Source of the DNA: Emcibacter sp.
GTDB taxonomy: Bacteria; Pseudomonadota; Alphaproteobacteria; Sphingomonadales; Emcibacteraceae
NCBI GenBank assembly: GCA_021774785.1
Contig: JAJFIQ010000028.1
Span: 1-64,000, forward strand
Direction: 5' to 3'
Length of the DNA stretch: 64,000 nt
In this document: piece after piece, positions 8,950-17,193 of the stretch
Layout of the letters: each line of letters begins with the position of its first letter
How positions within the stretch are numbered: the first letter of the stretch is position 1
The notes under the pieces: model-generated
Database searches by the model: none
What the model was told of the DNA's origin: nothing
What the model saw: only the letters and a program-made list of their open reading frames with translations
Program-made: the position numbers and the translations under genes

Positions 8950-9021
8950 TTACTTTGACACAGCCAATCGAACAGCTTCTTCTCTAAATTCTTCGGTAAA
9001 ATTACGTTTCTTAATGGGCAT
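8950..9021 (-). pseudogene. Truncated IS3 transposase OrfA
   Basis: Only the first 23 residues remain (FTEEFREEAVRLAVS is the conserved OrfA opening), ending at an in-frame TAA. The helix-turn-helix core and leucine zipper are missing, so it is not functional. It marks an old IS insertion followed by deletion. Confidence 0.7.
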
Positions 9022-9085
9022 CTGTTAACTCCTAATTCTAGGTTTGTAATAACAGATTACCCTCCATTTTTACGAAGCTAGTCCA
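8950..9085 (-). mobile_element. IS3-family remnant: terminal repeat plus start of orfA
   Basis: On the minus strand the block begins TGGACTAGCTTCGTAAAAAT (an IS3-type end) at 9085. It continues through a ribosome-binding site to a 23-codon orfA start at 9021 (MPIKKRNFTEEFREEAVRLA), which stops at 8950. Full OrfA proteins are about 90-100 residues, so the element is cut off. It is from another subgroup than the IS at 1-299. Its end is fused directly to the ferritin relic on the right. Confidence 0.7.
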
Positions 9086-9224
9086 AAGCCATCCTCGCCC
9101 ATAATCAGGATGAGGAAAAGAACATGCCGCCATGGTTCTCGAATGGGTGCGACGCAAAGACCCTGCCTTTGATAAAGAGCTCAAAGATTATCTTTTCACC
9201 GAAAAAACCATCGCTCACGAATAG
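9085..9224 (+). pseudogene. Relic of encapsulated ferritin-like protein (EncFtn), C-terminal part
   Basis: Frame 1 reads KAILAHNQDEEK (from 9085). After adding one missing base near 9121 the reading continues EHAAMVLEWVRRKDPAFDKE and then LKDYLFTEKTIAHE up to a TAG at 9222. The order ILAHN.DEEKEHA.M.LEW.RR......L..YLFTE..I.H is that of encapsulated ferritins, the iron-oxidising cargo proteins of encapsulin shells, including the E..H iron ligands. The N-terminal half is absent, replaced by the IS end at 9085, and a one-base deletion breaks the frame. It is a dead fragment; no encapsulin gene is in the window. Confidence 0.7.
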
Positions 9225-9246
9225 GTGAAGTTGTTATTGCAATAAT

Positions 9247-10011
9247 TCATTGAAACTGGGCTATAAGTCCCTCCCCTAACAGCTTTATACCCACCAGAAA
9301 CAACAGCCCGTAACAGATGATATAAAACAGCTTGTTGGAGACGCGGTTATGCATCCCGATGCCAAGCCACACCCCAATCGGTGCAAAGGGCATCAGGTAG
9401 AGTGACATCCTCAGATTATCCGCCGACAATTGCCCAAGCCATGCATAGGGAATCAACTTAACGTAATTCATGATAATGAAAAACATCACCGAGGTTCCCA
9501 CCAGCACCGTCTTATCCAGCCGGAGCGGGAAAAGATATTGCGATACTGGTGGCCCACCGGCATGGGCGATGAAGCTGGTAAAACCGCTCGCCATTCCCAT
9601 GATGCCACCTTTCAGTCTGTTGTGACCATGAGGTTCCACATGACGGTTTCTGCGCTGGATAAACCAGTAGTTACCAACAAAATAAATTGCCATCATCCCC
9701 ACGATGATACGAATTATATCAGCATTCATCATGCTAAATGTCAGCCCGCCCACAACAATACCCACAAGGGCGCCAGGGATCAGAATTTTTAGAGTATGAC
9801 CATCCCAGTTCCTGCGGTACTGCCATGCGGTGAATATATCCATGACACAAAGGATCGGCAGCATAATCGCCGCCGCCATACGCGGGTCAACCATCAGGGT
9901 CAAAATGGGTACCGCCAAGGTGCCAAGCCCCCCCGCAAAGCCGCCCTTGGATATGCCCGTGAGCAGCACCACCGGAATAGCCAGAAAAAAGAACCATAAG
10001 GGGTCCACCAT
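9247..10011 (-). CDS. Sulfite exporter TauE/SafE family permease
   Basis: This 254-residue integral membrane protein has about eight hydrophobic segments and the TauE/SafE repeat hallmarks: the GISKGGFAGGLGTLAVPIL loop near residue 20 and the related GGIMGMASGFTSFIAHAGGPP loop near residue 135. The family transports organosulfonates, sulfite or related anions across the inner membrane; substrate cannot be predicted. It starts six bases after the yaaA stop on the same strand and so is probably co-transcribed with yaaA. A clear Shine-Dalgarno sequence is lacking. Confidence 0.9.
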   Translation of the reverse strand: MVDPLWFFFLAIPVVLLTGISKGGFAGGLGTLAVPILTLMVDPRMAAAIMLPILCVMDIFTAWQYRRNWDGHTLKILIPGALVGIVVGGLTFSMMNADIIRIIVGMMAIYFVGNYWFIQRRNRHVEPHGHNRLKGGIMGMASGFTSFIAHAGGPPVSQYLFPLRLDKTVLVGTSVMFFIIMNYVKLIPYAWLGQLSADNLRMSLYLMPFAPIGVWLGIGMHNRVSNKLFYIICYGLLFLVGIKLLGEGLIAQFQ

Positions 10012-10017
10012 GGGCGG

Positions 10018-10791
10018 CTATCCCATCATCCTGTGAAATTCAAGGGTTTTATGGTCAGATAATGTTGGTTGAAACTTATAACCCCCCAGATCGAAACCTT
10101 TAAGGTCTTCGGCATTTTTTAGTCGGTTCTGAATGATAAATCTGGTCATCATGCCCCGGGCTTTTTTGGCAAACATTCCCAGCACACGAGCATGTCCCTC
10201 TTTCACTTCCTTGAAGACCGGGGTGATGATCTGTCCTGCCAGCTTATCACCCTTTATCGCCTTGAAATATTCCAGGGACGCGCAGTTAACCAGAATATCC
10301 GTATTCTGTGCTTTCATTATGGCGTTAATTTCATCGGTCAGATCACCCCCCCAGAATTCATAGAGCGTGCGACCCCGCTTGGTGGAAATCTTTTTACCCA
10401 TTTCCAACCGGTAAGGCTGCATCAGATCCAATGGTCTGAGCAGGCCATAAAGCCCCGATAAAATCCGGTAATGATCCTGCGCGTAATTCAGGTCATCTTC
10501 ACTTAATGTTCCCGCCTGCAAGCCCACATATGTATCCCCGGTGAAGGCAAATACAGCCTGTCTGGAATTGGCCGGCGTGAAGGGCGTTTTAAATGACCGA
10601 AAGCGATTATAGTTCAGGTCCGCCAGCTTATCACTTAGTTTCATGAGCTTTGCCAGCTCTTGCCGGGTAAGTTTTTTCGCTGCTTCTATCAGCAGCAGAC
10701 TATCATCAATAAAATGCGGAATAGACCAGTCAGACCGTGTTACGTCTTCTGAAAAATCGAGTTTCTTAGCAGGTGATGTTACGATCAACAT
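10018..10791 (-). CDS. yaaA: Peroxide stress protein YaaA
   Basis: This 257-residue YaaA/DUF328 protein opens MLIVTSPAKKLDFSED, the family signature. It also has the YRILSGLYGLLRPLDLMQPYRLEMG block (positions about 108-132) and a C-terminal GYKF segment. In E. coli YaaA lowers free intracellular iron during peroxide stress and belongs to the OxyR regulon. It is cytosolic and binds DNA in vitro. AGGA lies nine bases before the ATG. The TauE-family permease follows closely in the same operon. No OxyR site was identified. Confidence 0.95.
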   Translation of the reverse strand: MLIVTSPAKKLDFSEDVTRSDWSIPHFIDDSLLLIEAAKKLTRQELAKLMKLSDKLADLNYNRFRSFKTPFTPANSRQAVFAFTGDTYVGLQAGTLSEDDLNYAQDHYRILSGLYGLLRPLDLMQPYRLEMGKKISTKRGRTLYEFWGGDLTDEINAIMKAQNTDILVNCASLEYFKAIKGDKLAGQIITPVFKEVKEGHARVLGMFAKKARGMMTRFIIQNRLKNAEDLKGFDLGGYKFQPTLSDHKTLEFHRMMG

Positions 10792-10973
10792 TTATTTTTC
10801 CTGTTTATTTTTTACCCAGTATTTTACGCACAATAGCAAGCCTTCCCCTCTAAAAACAACCACAGATTTGACTTTGCCAATATTCACGAAAAAGTATCAG
10901 TCTTCTATTGACAGACCCTCGAAAAGGCCCCATCTATTCACCTTGATATTCTCAGGAAGGAAATATACGCCAA

Positions 10974-12371
10974 TTGTCACGGCCCCCTAACAAAAAATCA
11001 CACCATGTTGATCTGACGGAAGGTACGGTTCATAAACATTTGATCCGCATGGCCTTGCCCATGATGATTGGCATTACGGCGTCTATGGGGTTTATTTTGG
11101 CGGACACTTATTTTATCGGCAAACTCGGTCCCGACGAATTGGCCGCCATGGGTTTTATCGGTCCTATCGTCATGATAATGGTTTCAGCCTCCATCGGGCT
11201 GAGTGCTGGAACATCATCCGTGATGGCCCGGGCATCTGGTCGCGGCGACCATAATGAATTGGTCAAGCTGGCCACCAACAGCTTCCTTATATCCGTACTG
11301 ATATCATTAACATTTACCCTTGTTGGATTGCTGACCATTGATCCACTTTTTACCATGATGGGCGCGGATGAGAAAACCCTGCCAATGATCCGGGAATATA
11401 TGCTGGTTTGGTATTGGTCACCGCTGTTTATCATTGTACCCATGGTCGCCATGGGCATTATGCGCGCCCTTGGCGATACATCACTACAGGGCAAGCTGAT
11501 GATAATCGCTGCCCTTGCCAATGTAGTCCTTGACCCTATTATGATTTTTGGACTCTTGGGCTTTCCTCGTCTGGAAATGACCGGGGCTGCTCTTGCCACA
11601 CTAATTACCAGAGCAGGTACTTTTTTAGCCGTATTATATTATCTGACCTATCGCTTCCATGTCATCAAATTTTCCAATGAAGTTTTGGGCAGTTTCAGGA
11701 CGTCTGCCCGTAAAATAATGCACGTGGGTATCCCGGCCATGGGAACCAATATGATCATCCCTCTGGCGGGCGGGGTTGTCATTGCGATCATCGCCCTGTT
11801 TGGTAATGATGCCGTTGCCGGAACCAATGTTGCCATGCGGATTGAGGCCGTGACCATTATCGTATTTTATGCCCTGTCCGCCGTGATCGGTCCTTTTTCG
11901 GGTCAAAATATGGGCGCTCATAAATATGACAGGATTGAGAAAGCCTTGAAGCAATGTACCATATTTGCCTTGATATGGGGTAGTGTTCTGGCTGTGGTTA
12001 TCGGCCTTCTAGCCCCCGCTATCACAGTGCATTTTAGTAACGAGGCCTCTATTCAGGAATATTCCAATTATTATTTATATATTATGCCCATATCTTACGG
12101 TGCCTATGGCATAGTCATGATCGCCAATGCCGCCTTTAACGGTCTGGGAAAACCCATGCCCGGCGTCGTTATTTCAACCCTAAGGGTCGCCGTATTCCAG
12201 TTTCCACTAGTGATGATCGCAGCCTTCTATTTCGCTGATATGCATTATGTTTTTGCCGCATCCAGCCTGTCGAATATATTAGCCGGTATCATTGCCTATA
12301 TCTGGGTGATGAAGCAAGTCAGGCACATGGCCCCAAACCCGCTCACAGAACGACATCAGCCCGCTGAATAA
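10974..12371 (+). CDS. MATE family multidrug efflux transporter
   Basis: This 465-residue polytopic protein has 12 predicted membrane segments in two related halves. The MALPMMIGITASMGFILADT and YFIGKLGPDELAAMGF regions are typical of MatE domains, which export cationic drugs against Na+ or H+. The chosen start is TTG at 10974, with AGGAAGG about 12 bases upstream; the first ATG (residue 24) would cut into helix 1. The 3' end overlaps the relic of a VOC gene on the other strand. Substrate is unknown. Confidence 0.9.
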   Translation: MSRPPNKKSHHVDLTEGTVHKHLIRMALPMMIGITASMGFILADTYFIGKLGPDELAAMGFIGPIVMIMVSASIGLSAGTSSVMARASGRGDHNELVKLATNSFLISVLISLTFTLVGLLTIDPLFTMMGADEKTLPMIREYMLVWYWSPLFIIVPMVAMGIMRALGDTSLQGKLMIIAALANVVLDPIMIFGLLGFPRLEMTGAALATLITRAGTFLAVLYYLTYRFHVIKFSNEVLGSFRTSARKIMHVGIPAMGTNMIIPLAGGVVIAIIALFGNDAVAGTNVAMRIEAVTIIVFYALSAVIGPFSGQNMGAHKYDRIEKALKQCTIFALIWGSVLAVVIGLLAPAITVHFSNEASIQEYSNYYLYIMPISYGAYGIVMIANAAFNGLGKPMPGVVISTLRVAVFQFPLVMIAAFYFADMHYVFAASSLSNILAGIIAYIWVMKQVRHMAPNPLTERHQPAE

Positions 12372-12536
12372 CAATATTTATGACTTCATGGGCGACTGAT
12401 GGGGGTTTCTCAAAGCGAAAACTGATACTGCCCCATTCATCAAACGTGACGCTTAAGTGTTTTTCATACCATGCCCGTAATGCTGCGGTGTCTTTTGACT
12501 TGAAAAAAATGCCCCGAATCCTGTTACTTTGATCAT
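12343..12536 (-). pseudogene. Frameshifted, truncated VOC/glyoxalase-family relic
   Basis: An ATG at 12536 starts MIKVTGFG. One frame over, from about 12513, the sequence continues as IFFKSKDTAALRAWYEKHLS and then VTFDEWGSISFRFEKP to a stop at 12343. The combination (VTG.GGIFFKSKD..AL..WYEKHL) is the N-terminal module of small VOC-fold proteins. A single missing base beside an A/T homopolymer (12502-12508) breaks the frame, and only about 60 of the usual 120-130 residues remain. It overlaps the last 29 bases of the MATE gene. Confidence 0.6.
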
Positions 12537-12549
12537 AATAGACCGCCTG

Positions 12550-13521
12550 TTATTTATTTAAATGTTGTTGCCAATATACTGTGGCAAGCCTTTCTGCCTG
12601 TTCTGGCGTTTCCGTCCGCCCGGTCAGATATAGGGCCTGCGCCGCTGTTCCTACGATCATATTCGTTGCGTAATCATTTTGGGTTTTTCCCTGCCATATA
12701 TCCTTGAGGTATGACACGGTCACCGGGTAATCAGGCTTATCTTTGCTTAATGCCGGCCAACGGGTCGTCTTTTGCTGGTCCTTTATAATTTGAAAGAGTT
12801 TTATGGGCTTCAGGATATTGCGTTCAGCCTCTCCACCGCCGCCTTTAATCACCCCCAGAGATGGCTTCTCAAGCAAAATAGCTGCCCCCACATTCAGCTT
12901 AATATAAGCCGGATGGTAGATGCCCAGAAATGTTAAATTTGCCCCGATTGGATTAATCAGTTTCACTGCTGTATTAACAATGGAACGCACGCCCAGAACA
13001 GACCTGATCTGCAATAATTCTTTCAGCTTTGGGCAAAAATTCCTCAGGGGTAAGTAGACAAAATTTTCTATCTCCAGTGTCTCATTCGCGTCTTCCAATG
13101 ACGCGGCGGGCATCTCGCCCACAGCCTCAAGACAATCTTCCGTCAAAAGGCCGTTATCCAGATGACTGTTAAAGCCATGCATGAAAACTTTAATGCCGGT
13201 TTCCGCTAACAGCTTAGCAGACAACAGAAACCACGGCAGCCGCCTGCTCTTGCCCGATGAATAGCTGGGCCAGTCAATGAGATCATTGCATTCACGCCCC
13301 AAACTAATATGGTCTCGAATGGCTTCCACAATTCCTGCAAGTTCCTCAGGGCTTTCACTGCGGTATCTGAGCAATAGCAACAGTGCCCCCACCTGCATAT
13401 CCGACATTTGCCCAGACAGGACGCCGCTAAAGGCGAAATGGGCCTCCTCACGGGTTAGATGGCGGGAATTTGTAGGGCCCCGACCAAGTATCCTGATATA
13501 GGCGGCATAGGGATCAGTCAT
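12550..13521 (-). CDS. TrpD2/YbiB-like glycosyl transferase family protein
   Basis: This 323-residue protein has the anthranilate phosphoribosyltransferase fold. An N-terminal helical domain includes LTREEAHFAFSGVLSGQMSD and MQVGALLLLLRYR. The PRPP loop GTGGD of true TrpD is replaced (SSGKSRRLPW), and a C-terminal GGGGEAERN motif is present. That combination fits the TrpD2 (YbiB) family, dimeric nucleic-acid-binding proteins and not tryptophan enzymes. The ATG directly follows the stop of the GntP-family gene, so the two are one transcript. Family call is good; the cellular role is not established. Confidence 0.8.
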   Translation of the reverse strand: MTDPYAAYIRILGRGPTNSRHLTREEAHFAFSGVLSGQMSDMQVGALLLLLRYRSESPEELAGIVEAIRDHISLGRECNDLIDWPSYSSGKSRRLPWFLLSAKLLAETGIKVFMHGFNSHLDNGLLTEDCLEAVGEMPAASLEDANETLEIENFVYLPLRNFCPKLKELLQIRSVLGVRSIVNTAVKLINPIGANLTFLGIYHPAYIKLNVGAAILLEKPSLGVIKGGGGEAERNILKPIKLFQIIKDQQKTTRWPALSKDKPDYPVTVSYLKDIWQGKTQNDYATNMIVGTAAQALYLTGRTETPEQAERLATVYWQQHLNK

Positions 13522-14841
13522 CTATAATCCCATCGCAAATAATCCAATGGCCAATACTGCCCCTATAAACGGAATAACAACGGTGAGTGCCGCCACGGGC
13601 AGATAGGCCGTCCGGTGAGTCTCGCCGCATATGGCCCGGATTGTGGTTACCACATAACCATTATGGGGCAAGCTGTCCAGTCCGCCGGACGTGATGGCAA
13701 TCACCCGGTGCAGAGCATCCGGATCAACCCCCGCATCCGTATAATGAGGAGCAATAAGTGGTAGCGCTATAGCCTGTCCCCCCGATGCGGAACCGGTGAG
13801 TGCCACAATAACGCTGATCGCAACCGCCGCCCCGATCAGCCCGTTGCCGGGAATAGACGTCATTACGGTCAGTGCCTCATGAAAAGCCGGAGTCAATTTG
13901 GCAATACTGCCAAAGCCCACCACGGCACAGGTATTAGAAATTGCAATTAAAGCCCCGAAGGTAGCCGATGAAAGGGCCACACCAAGATTATTAAATTCCT
14001 TCCAATAAATAATAATGGCAAGCAAAAGTCCCACCAGCAATGCAACAATAAGCGAGGATTTACCGTAATTTAAAATCACACTAAAATAAAAAGATGTGCC
14101 AAGAACACTCACCAAAGGGATCAGCCCCAGAAGGGGGTTGGGCAAATTGTCATATGATTTATGATCCGGGTCACCGTCCCTATCATCGTAACATTCCCCG
14201 GCCGCCACCGCACGCTTCATCATTTTCTCAAACCACCAGATTCCGGTAAGGGCCATAAAAAGAGCAACAAATATACTGACTCGCCACCCGGCAAATTGCG
14301 TCGTACCCAGATACTCCATAGGTAGGAAATTCTGGATTTCCACTGATCCTGCCGAAGTCATGGTGAAGGTGACCGAGCCAAAGGCCAGAGCCGCCGGAAT
14401 AAACCGTCGTGGCAGGTTGGCTTCCTTAAACAGACTTAGGGCCATGGGAAAGACTGAAAAGGCCACCACAAAGACACTCACACCGCCATAAGTCAATATA
14501 CCACAAGCCATAATCACCGCAAGAGCCGCGTGTTTCATGCCAAGCTTTTGTACAACCCAGTGAGCGACACTGTCCGCCGCCCCGCTGTCTTCCATGACCT
14601 TGCCAAACATGGCTCCCAACAAAAAGACAATAAACCAGTCCTTTAGAAAGGCTGCAAATCCGGTCATATAGCTGACTGTAAAACTTGGGCCGCCGTCGGC
14701 CATGGGGGGCATCAGGGGAATACCACTACACAGGGCAACCAACAAAGCACAAAGGGGGGCCGCTATCAAAATATTCATACCCCTGATGGTCAGAATAATG
14801 AGGAGTAATAACCCCCCGATCAACCCTGTAATACTTAGCAT
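13522..14841 (-). CDS. GntP family permease
   Basis: This 439-residue inner-membrane transporter has about 12-13 hydrophobic segments. GILTYGGVSVFVVAFSVFPM (about 115-134), TGSASGGQAIALPLIAP and SGGLDSLPHNGYVVT are typical of GntP/H+:gluconate symporters and related hydroxy-acid carriers. Substrate is probably a sugar acid or hydroxy/keto acid and cannot be fixed. It is first in a two-gene operon with the TrpD2-like gene. A dyad-symmetric site lies 27 bases upstream of its start. Confidence 0.88.
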   Translation of the reverse strand: MLSITGLIGGLLLLIILTIRGMNILIAAPLCALLVALCSGIPLMPPMADGGPSFTVSYMTGFAAFLKDWFIVFLLGAMFGKVMEDSGAADSVAHWVVQKLGMKHAALAVIMACGILTYGGVSVFVVAFSVFPMALSLFKEANLPRRFIPAALAFGSVTFTMTSAGSVEIQNFLPMEYLGTTQFAGWRVSIFVALFMALTGIWWFEKMMKRAVAAGECYDDRDGDPDHKSYDNLPNPLLGLIPLVSVLGTSFYFSVILNYGKSSLIVALLVGLLLAIIIYWKEFNNLGVALSSATFGALIAISNTCAVVGFGSIAKLTPAFHEALTVMTSIPGNGLIGAAVAISVIVALTGSASGGQAIALPLIAPHYTDAGVDPDALHRVIAITSGGLDSLPHNGYVVTTIRAICGETHRTAYLPVAALTVVIPFIGAVLAIGLFAMGL

Positions 14842-15224
14842 AAATTACCTCCACTTTTCCCATAGGCATGAATATGATACATTGTATATTCATATAATAT
14901 ATGTTACCATACAGGCCTGCAACTTCACTTAAAAGTGATTTGTTCGTGCCATAAATTAACCATATTCTTAATCAATTAATAACTATTACATCTTACTCTA
15001 TAAGCTTACACTTAAATGATGTCCAATGATTGCATATAATGCATGTTATGGGGAGGGAAGTCGCGTAAATGGCTGATTTTCCTTTGATAAATACGGACAC
15101 AGCAAATTTACAAAGCTTCCCTTCTGACAAAGTCAGAACAGAGTTCGAGCATCCGTCTTTGCCGCTCACAATAGTACTTTCTGATCTGACATGACCTTCA
15201 AAACCTTTAACAAGGAGTTGCCTG
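14842..15224. other. 383-base intergenic region between GntP gene and prkA
   Basis: No ORF is supported here. It holds the operator candidate at 14868-14893 on the GntP side. On the prkA side a TATAAT (15035-15040) lies inside the small palindrome TGCATATAATGCA (15031-15043) without a good -35. A long leader of about 170 bases before prkA follows, with no recognised riboswitch or sRNA. Confidence 0.5.
14868..14893. promoter_or_regulatory. Inverted-repeat operator candidate upstream of the GntP-family gene
   Basis: ATGAATAT and ATATTCAT form perfect 8-bp arms 10 bases apart, 27 bases upstream of the permease ATG. Arm length and spacing suit a dimeric GntR- or LacI-type repressor. The regulator is not adjacent, so the assignment is open. 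Confidence 0.45.
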
Positions 15225-17171
15225 ATGTCCGCCGCAGAAAATATTTTCGATCTTTATTCAAATCAGTATGACGAACAGAGAGAATCTGAACTATCCTTAA
15301 GAGAATATCTTAAAGGATGTCGCGAAGATCCCATGATGTATGCCACCGCAGCCGAACGCATGATCCATGCTATCGGCGAACCGGAAATGGTTGATACTTC
15401 GCGGGAAGACAGGTTCGGGCGCATCTTCATGAACCGAACCATAAAAGTATATAAAGGCTTCGAAGAATTCTTTGGCATGGAAGAAACTATCGAACGCATG
15501 GTGGGCTTCTTCAAACATGCCTCGCAAGGGTTAGAAGAAAGAAAGCAGGTTCTTTATCTGCTTGGACCAGTGGGCGGCGGAAAGTCTTCATTGGCGGAAC
15601 GGCTTAAAGAGATCATGGAAAAAGAACCTATTTATGTTCTGAAAGCAGGTGATGAGATCAGCCCCATTTATGAATCTCCGCTCGGGCTGTTTAACCCGGA
15701 AACCATGGGGGAAGTATTGCAGGAAAAATATGGTATAGCCAAACACCGCCTAACCGGCTTGATGTCACCCTGGGCCTTAAAAAGGCTGGACGAATTTAGC
15801 GGCGATATTTCCAAATTTACTGTGGTAAAACTACATCCTTCAAAATTACGCCAGATATGCATAGCAAAGACAGAACCGGGCGATGAAAACAATCAGGATA
15901 TTTCAACACTTGTCGGCAAGGTGGACATTCGCAAGCTGGAATATTTTTCACAAAATGACACCGATGCCTATTCCTATAGCGGCGGCTTGAATACGGCAAC
16001 ACAGGGCATTCTGGAATTTGTCGAAATGTTCAAAGCCCCTATCAAAATGCTGCACCCCCTGCTGACCGCTACACAGGAAGGTAATTATATAGGCACTGAG
16101 AATATGGGGGCCATCCCTTTTCAGGGCATTATCCTTGCCCATTCCAATGAGTCCGAATGGCAGACATTTAAAAATAACAAAAATAATGAAGCCTTCATTG
16201 ACCGGGTATATGTGATCAAAGTTCCCTATTGCCTGCGGTCCAATGAAGAAAGCCTGATTTACCAGAAACTGCTTAACACATCGGAATTGGATAAGACACA
16301 TTGTGCCCCCGGTACGTTGGATATGATGGCCCGTTTCAGTATCCTGACACGGCTGAAAGACCATGAAAATTCAAACCTCTATTCCAAAATGCGGGTCTAT
16401 AACGGGGAAAATTTGCGCGATGTGGACCCCAAAGCCAAACCCATGCAGGAATATAAGGATGCCGCAGGAGTCAATGAAGGTATGGACGGAATCTCAACCC
16501 GTTTTGCCTTTAAGGTATTGGCAGAGACCTTCAATTATGACACTTTTGAAGTCGCTGCTGATCCGGTGCATCTGATGTATGTGCTGGAACAAACCCTGCT
16601 TCGGGAACAATTACCGGAAGAGGTGGAAAAGAAATACCTGAATTTCATCAAGGGTGAACTAGCCCCCCGATATGCCGAATTTATCGGCAATGAAATACAG
16701 AAAGCTTATCTGGAATCCTACGGTGATTTCGGTCAAAACCTGTTTGACCGCTATATCTCCTATGCGGATTCATGGATTGAAGGTCACGATTTTAAGGACC
16801 CCGATACCGGACAATTGCTGGATGCCAAAATACTGGATCAGGAATTATCCCAGATTGAAAAACCAGCAGGTATTTCAAATCCCAAGGATTTCCGAAATGA
16901 GGTCGTGAAATTCGCCCTTCGGGCGCGGGCCAATAATGCGGGTAAAAATCCTAAATGGACGTCCTACGAAAAACTGCGGCAGGTGATCGAAAAACGCATG
17001 TTCAGCAGTGTCGAAGACTTGCTGCCCGTGATTAGTTTTGGTTCCAAAAAAGATAAGGATACTGAAAGTAAACATCATGAGTTTGTATCCCGCCTGACCG
17101 AACGCGGTTACAGCGAAAGACAAGTTCATAGACTGGTCGAATGGTATATGCGCGTTAACAAAGCGGGTTAG
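15225..17171 (+). CDS. prkA: PrkA family serine protein kinase (YeaG-like)
   Basis: This 648-residue protein is close to the 644 of E. coli YeaG. An AAA-type N-terminal domain has the P-loop GPVGGGKS at residues 114-121. A PrkA C-terminal domain related to cAMP-dependent kinases follows (about 400-640). AAGGAG lies seven bases before the ATG. It is the first gene of prkA-yeaH-spoVR, a module switched on in stationary phase, stress or nitrogen starvation in enterobacteria. Both protein kinase and AAA+ protease activities have been reported for PrkA proteins; which applies here is unknown. Confidence 0.96.
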   Translation: MSAAENIFDLYSNQYDEQRESELSLREYLKGCREDPMMYATAAERMIHAIGEPEMVDTSREDRFGRIFMNRTIKVYKGFEEFFGMEETIERMVGFFKHASQGLEERKQVLYLLGPVGGGKSSLAERLKEIMEKEPIYVLKAGDEISPIYESPLGLFNPETMGEVLQEKYGIAKHRLTGLMSPWALKRLDEFSGDISKFTVVKLHPSKLRQICIAKTEPGDENNQDISTLVGKVDIRKLEYFSQNDTDAYSYSGGLNTATQGILEFVEMFKAPIKMLHPLLTATQEGNYIGTENMGAIPFQGIILAHSNESEWQTFKNNKNNEAFIDRVYVIKVPYCLRSNEESLIYQKLLNTSELDKTHCAPGTLDMMARFSILTRLKDHENSNLYSKMRVYNGENLRDVDPKAKPMQEYKDAAGVNEGMDGISTRFAFKVLAETFNYDTFEVAADPVHLMYVLEQTLLREQLPEEVEKKYLNFIKGELAPRYAEFIGNEIQKAYLESYGDFGQNLFDRYISYADSWIEGHDFKDPDTGQLLDAKILDQELSQIEKPAGISNPKDFRNEVVKFALRARANNAGKNPKWTSYEKLRQVIEKRMFSSVEDLLPVISFGSKKDKDTESKHHEFVSRLTERGYSERQVHRLVEWYMRVNKAG

Positions 17172-17193
17172 TTAGTAATCGGAGTAGCGTATT

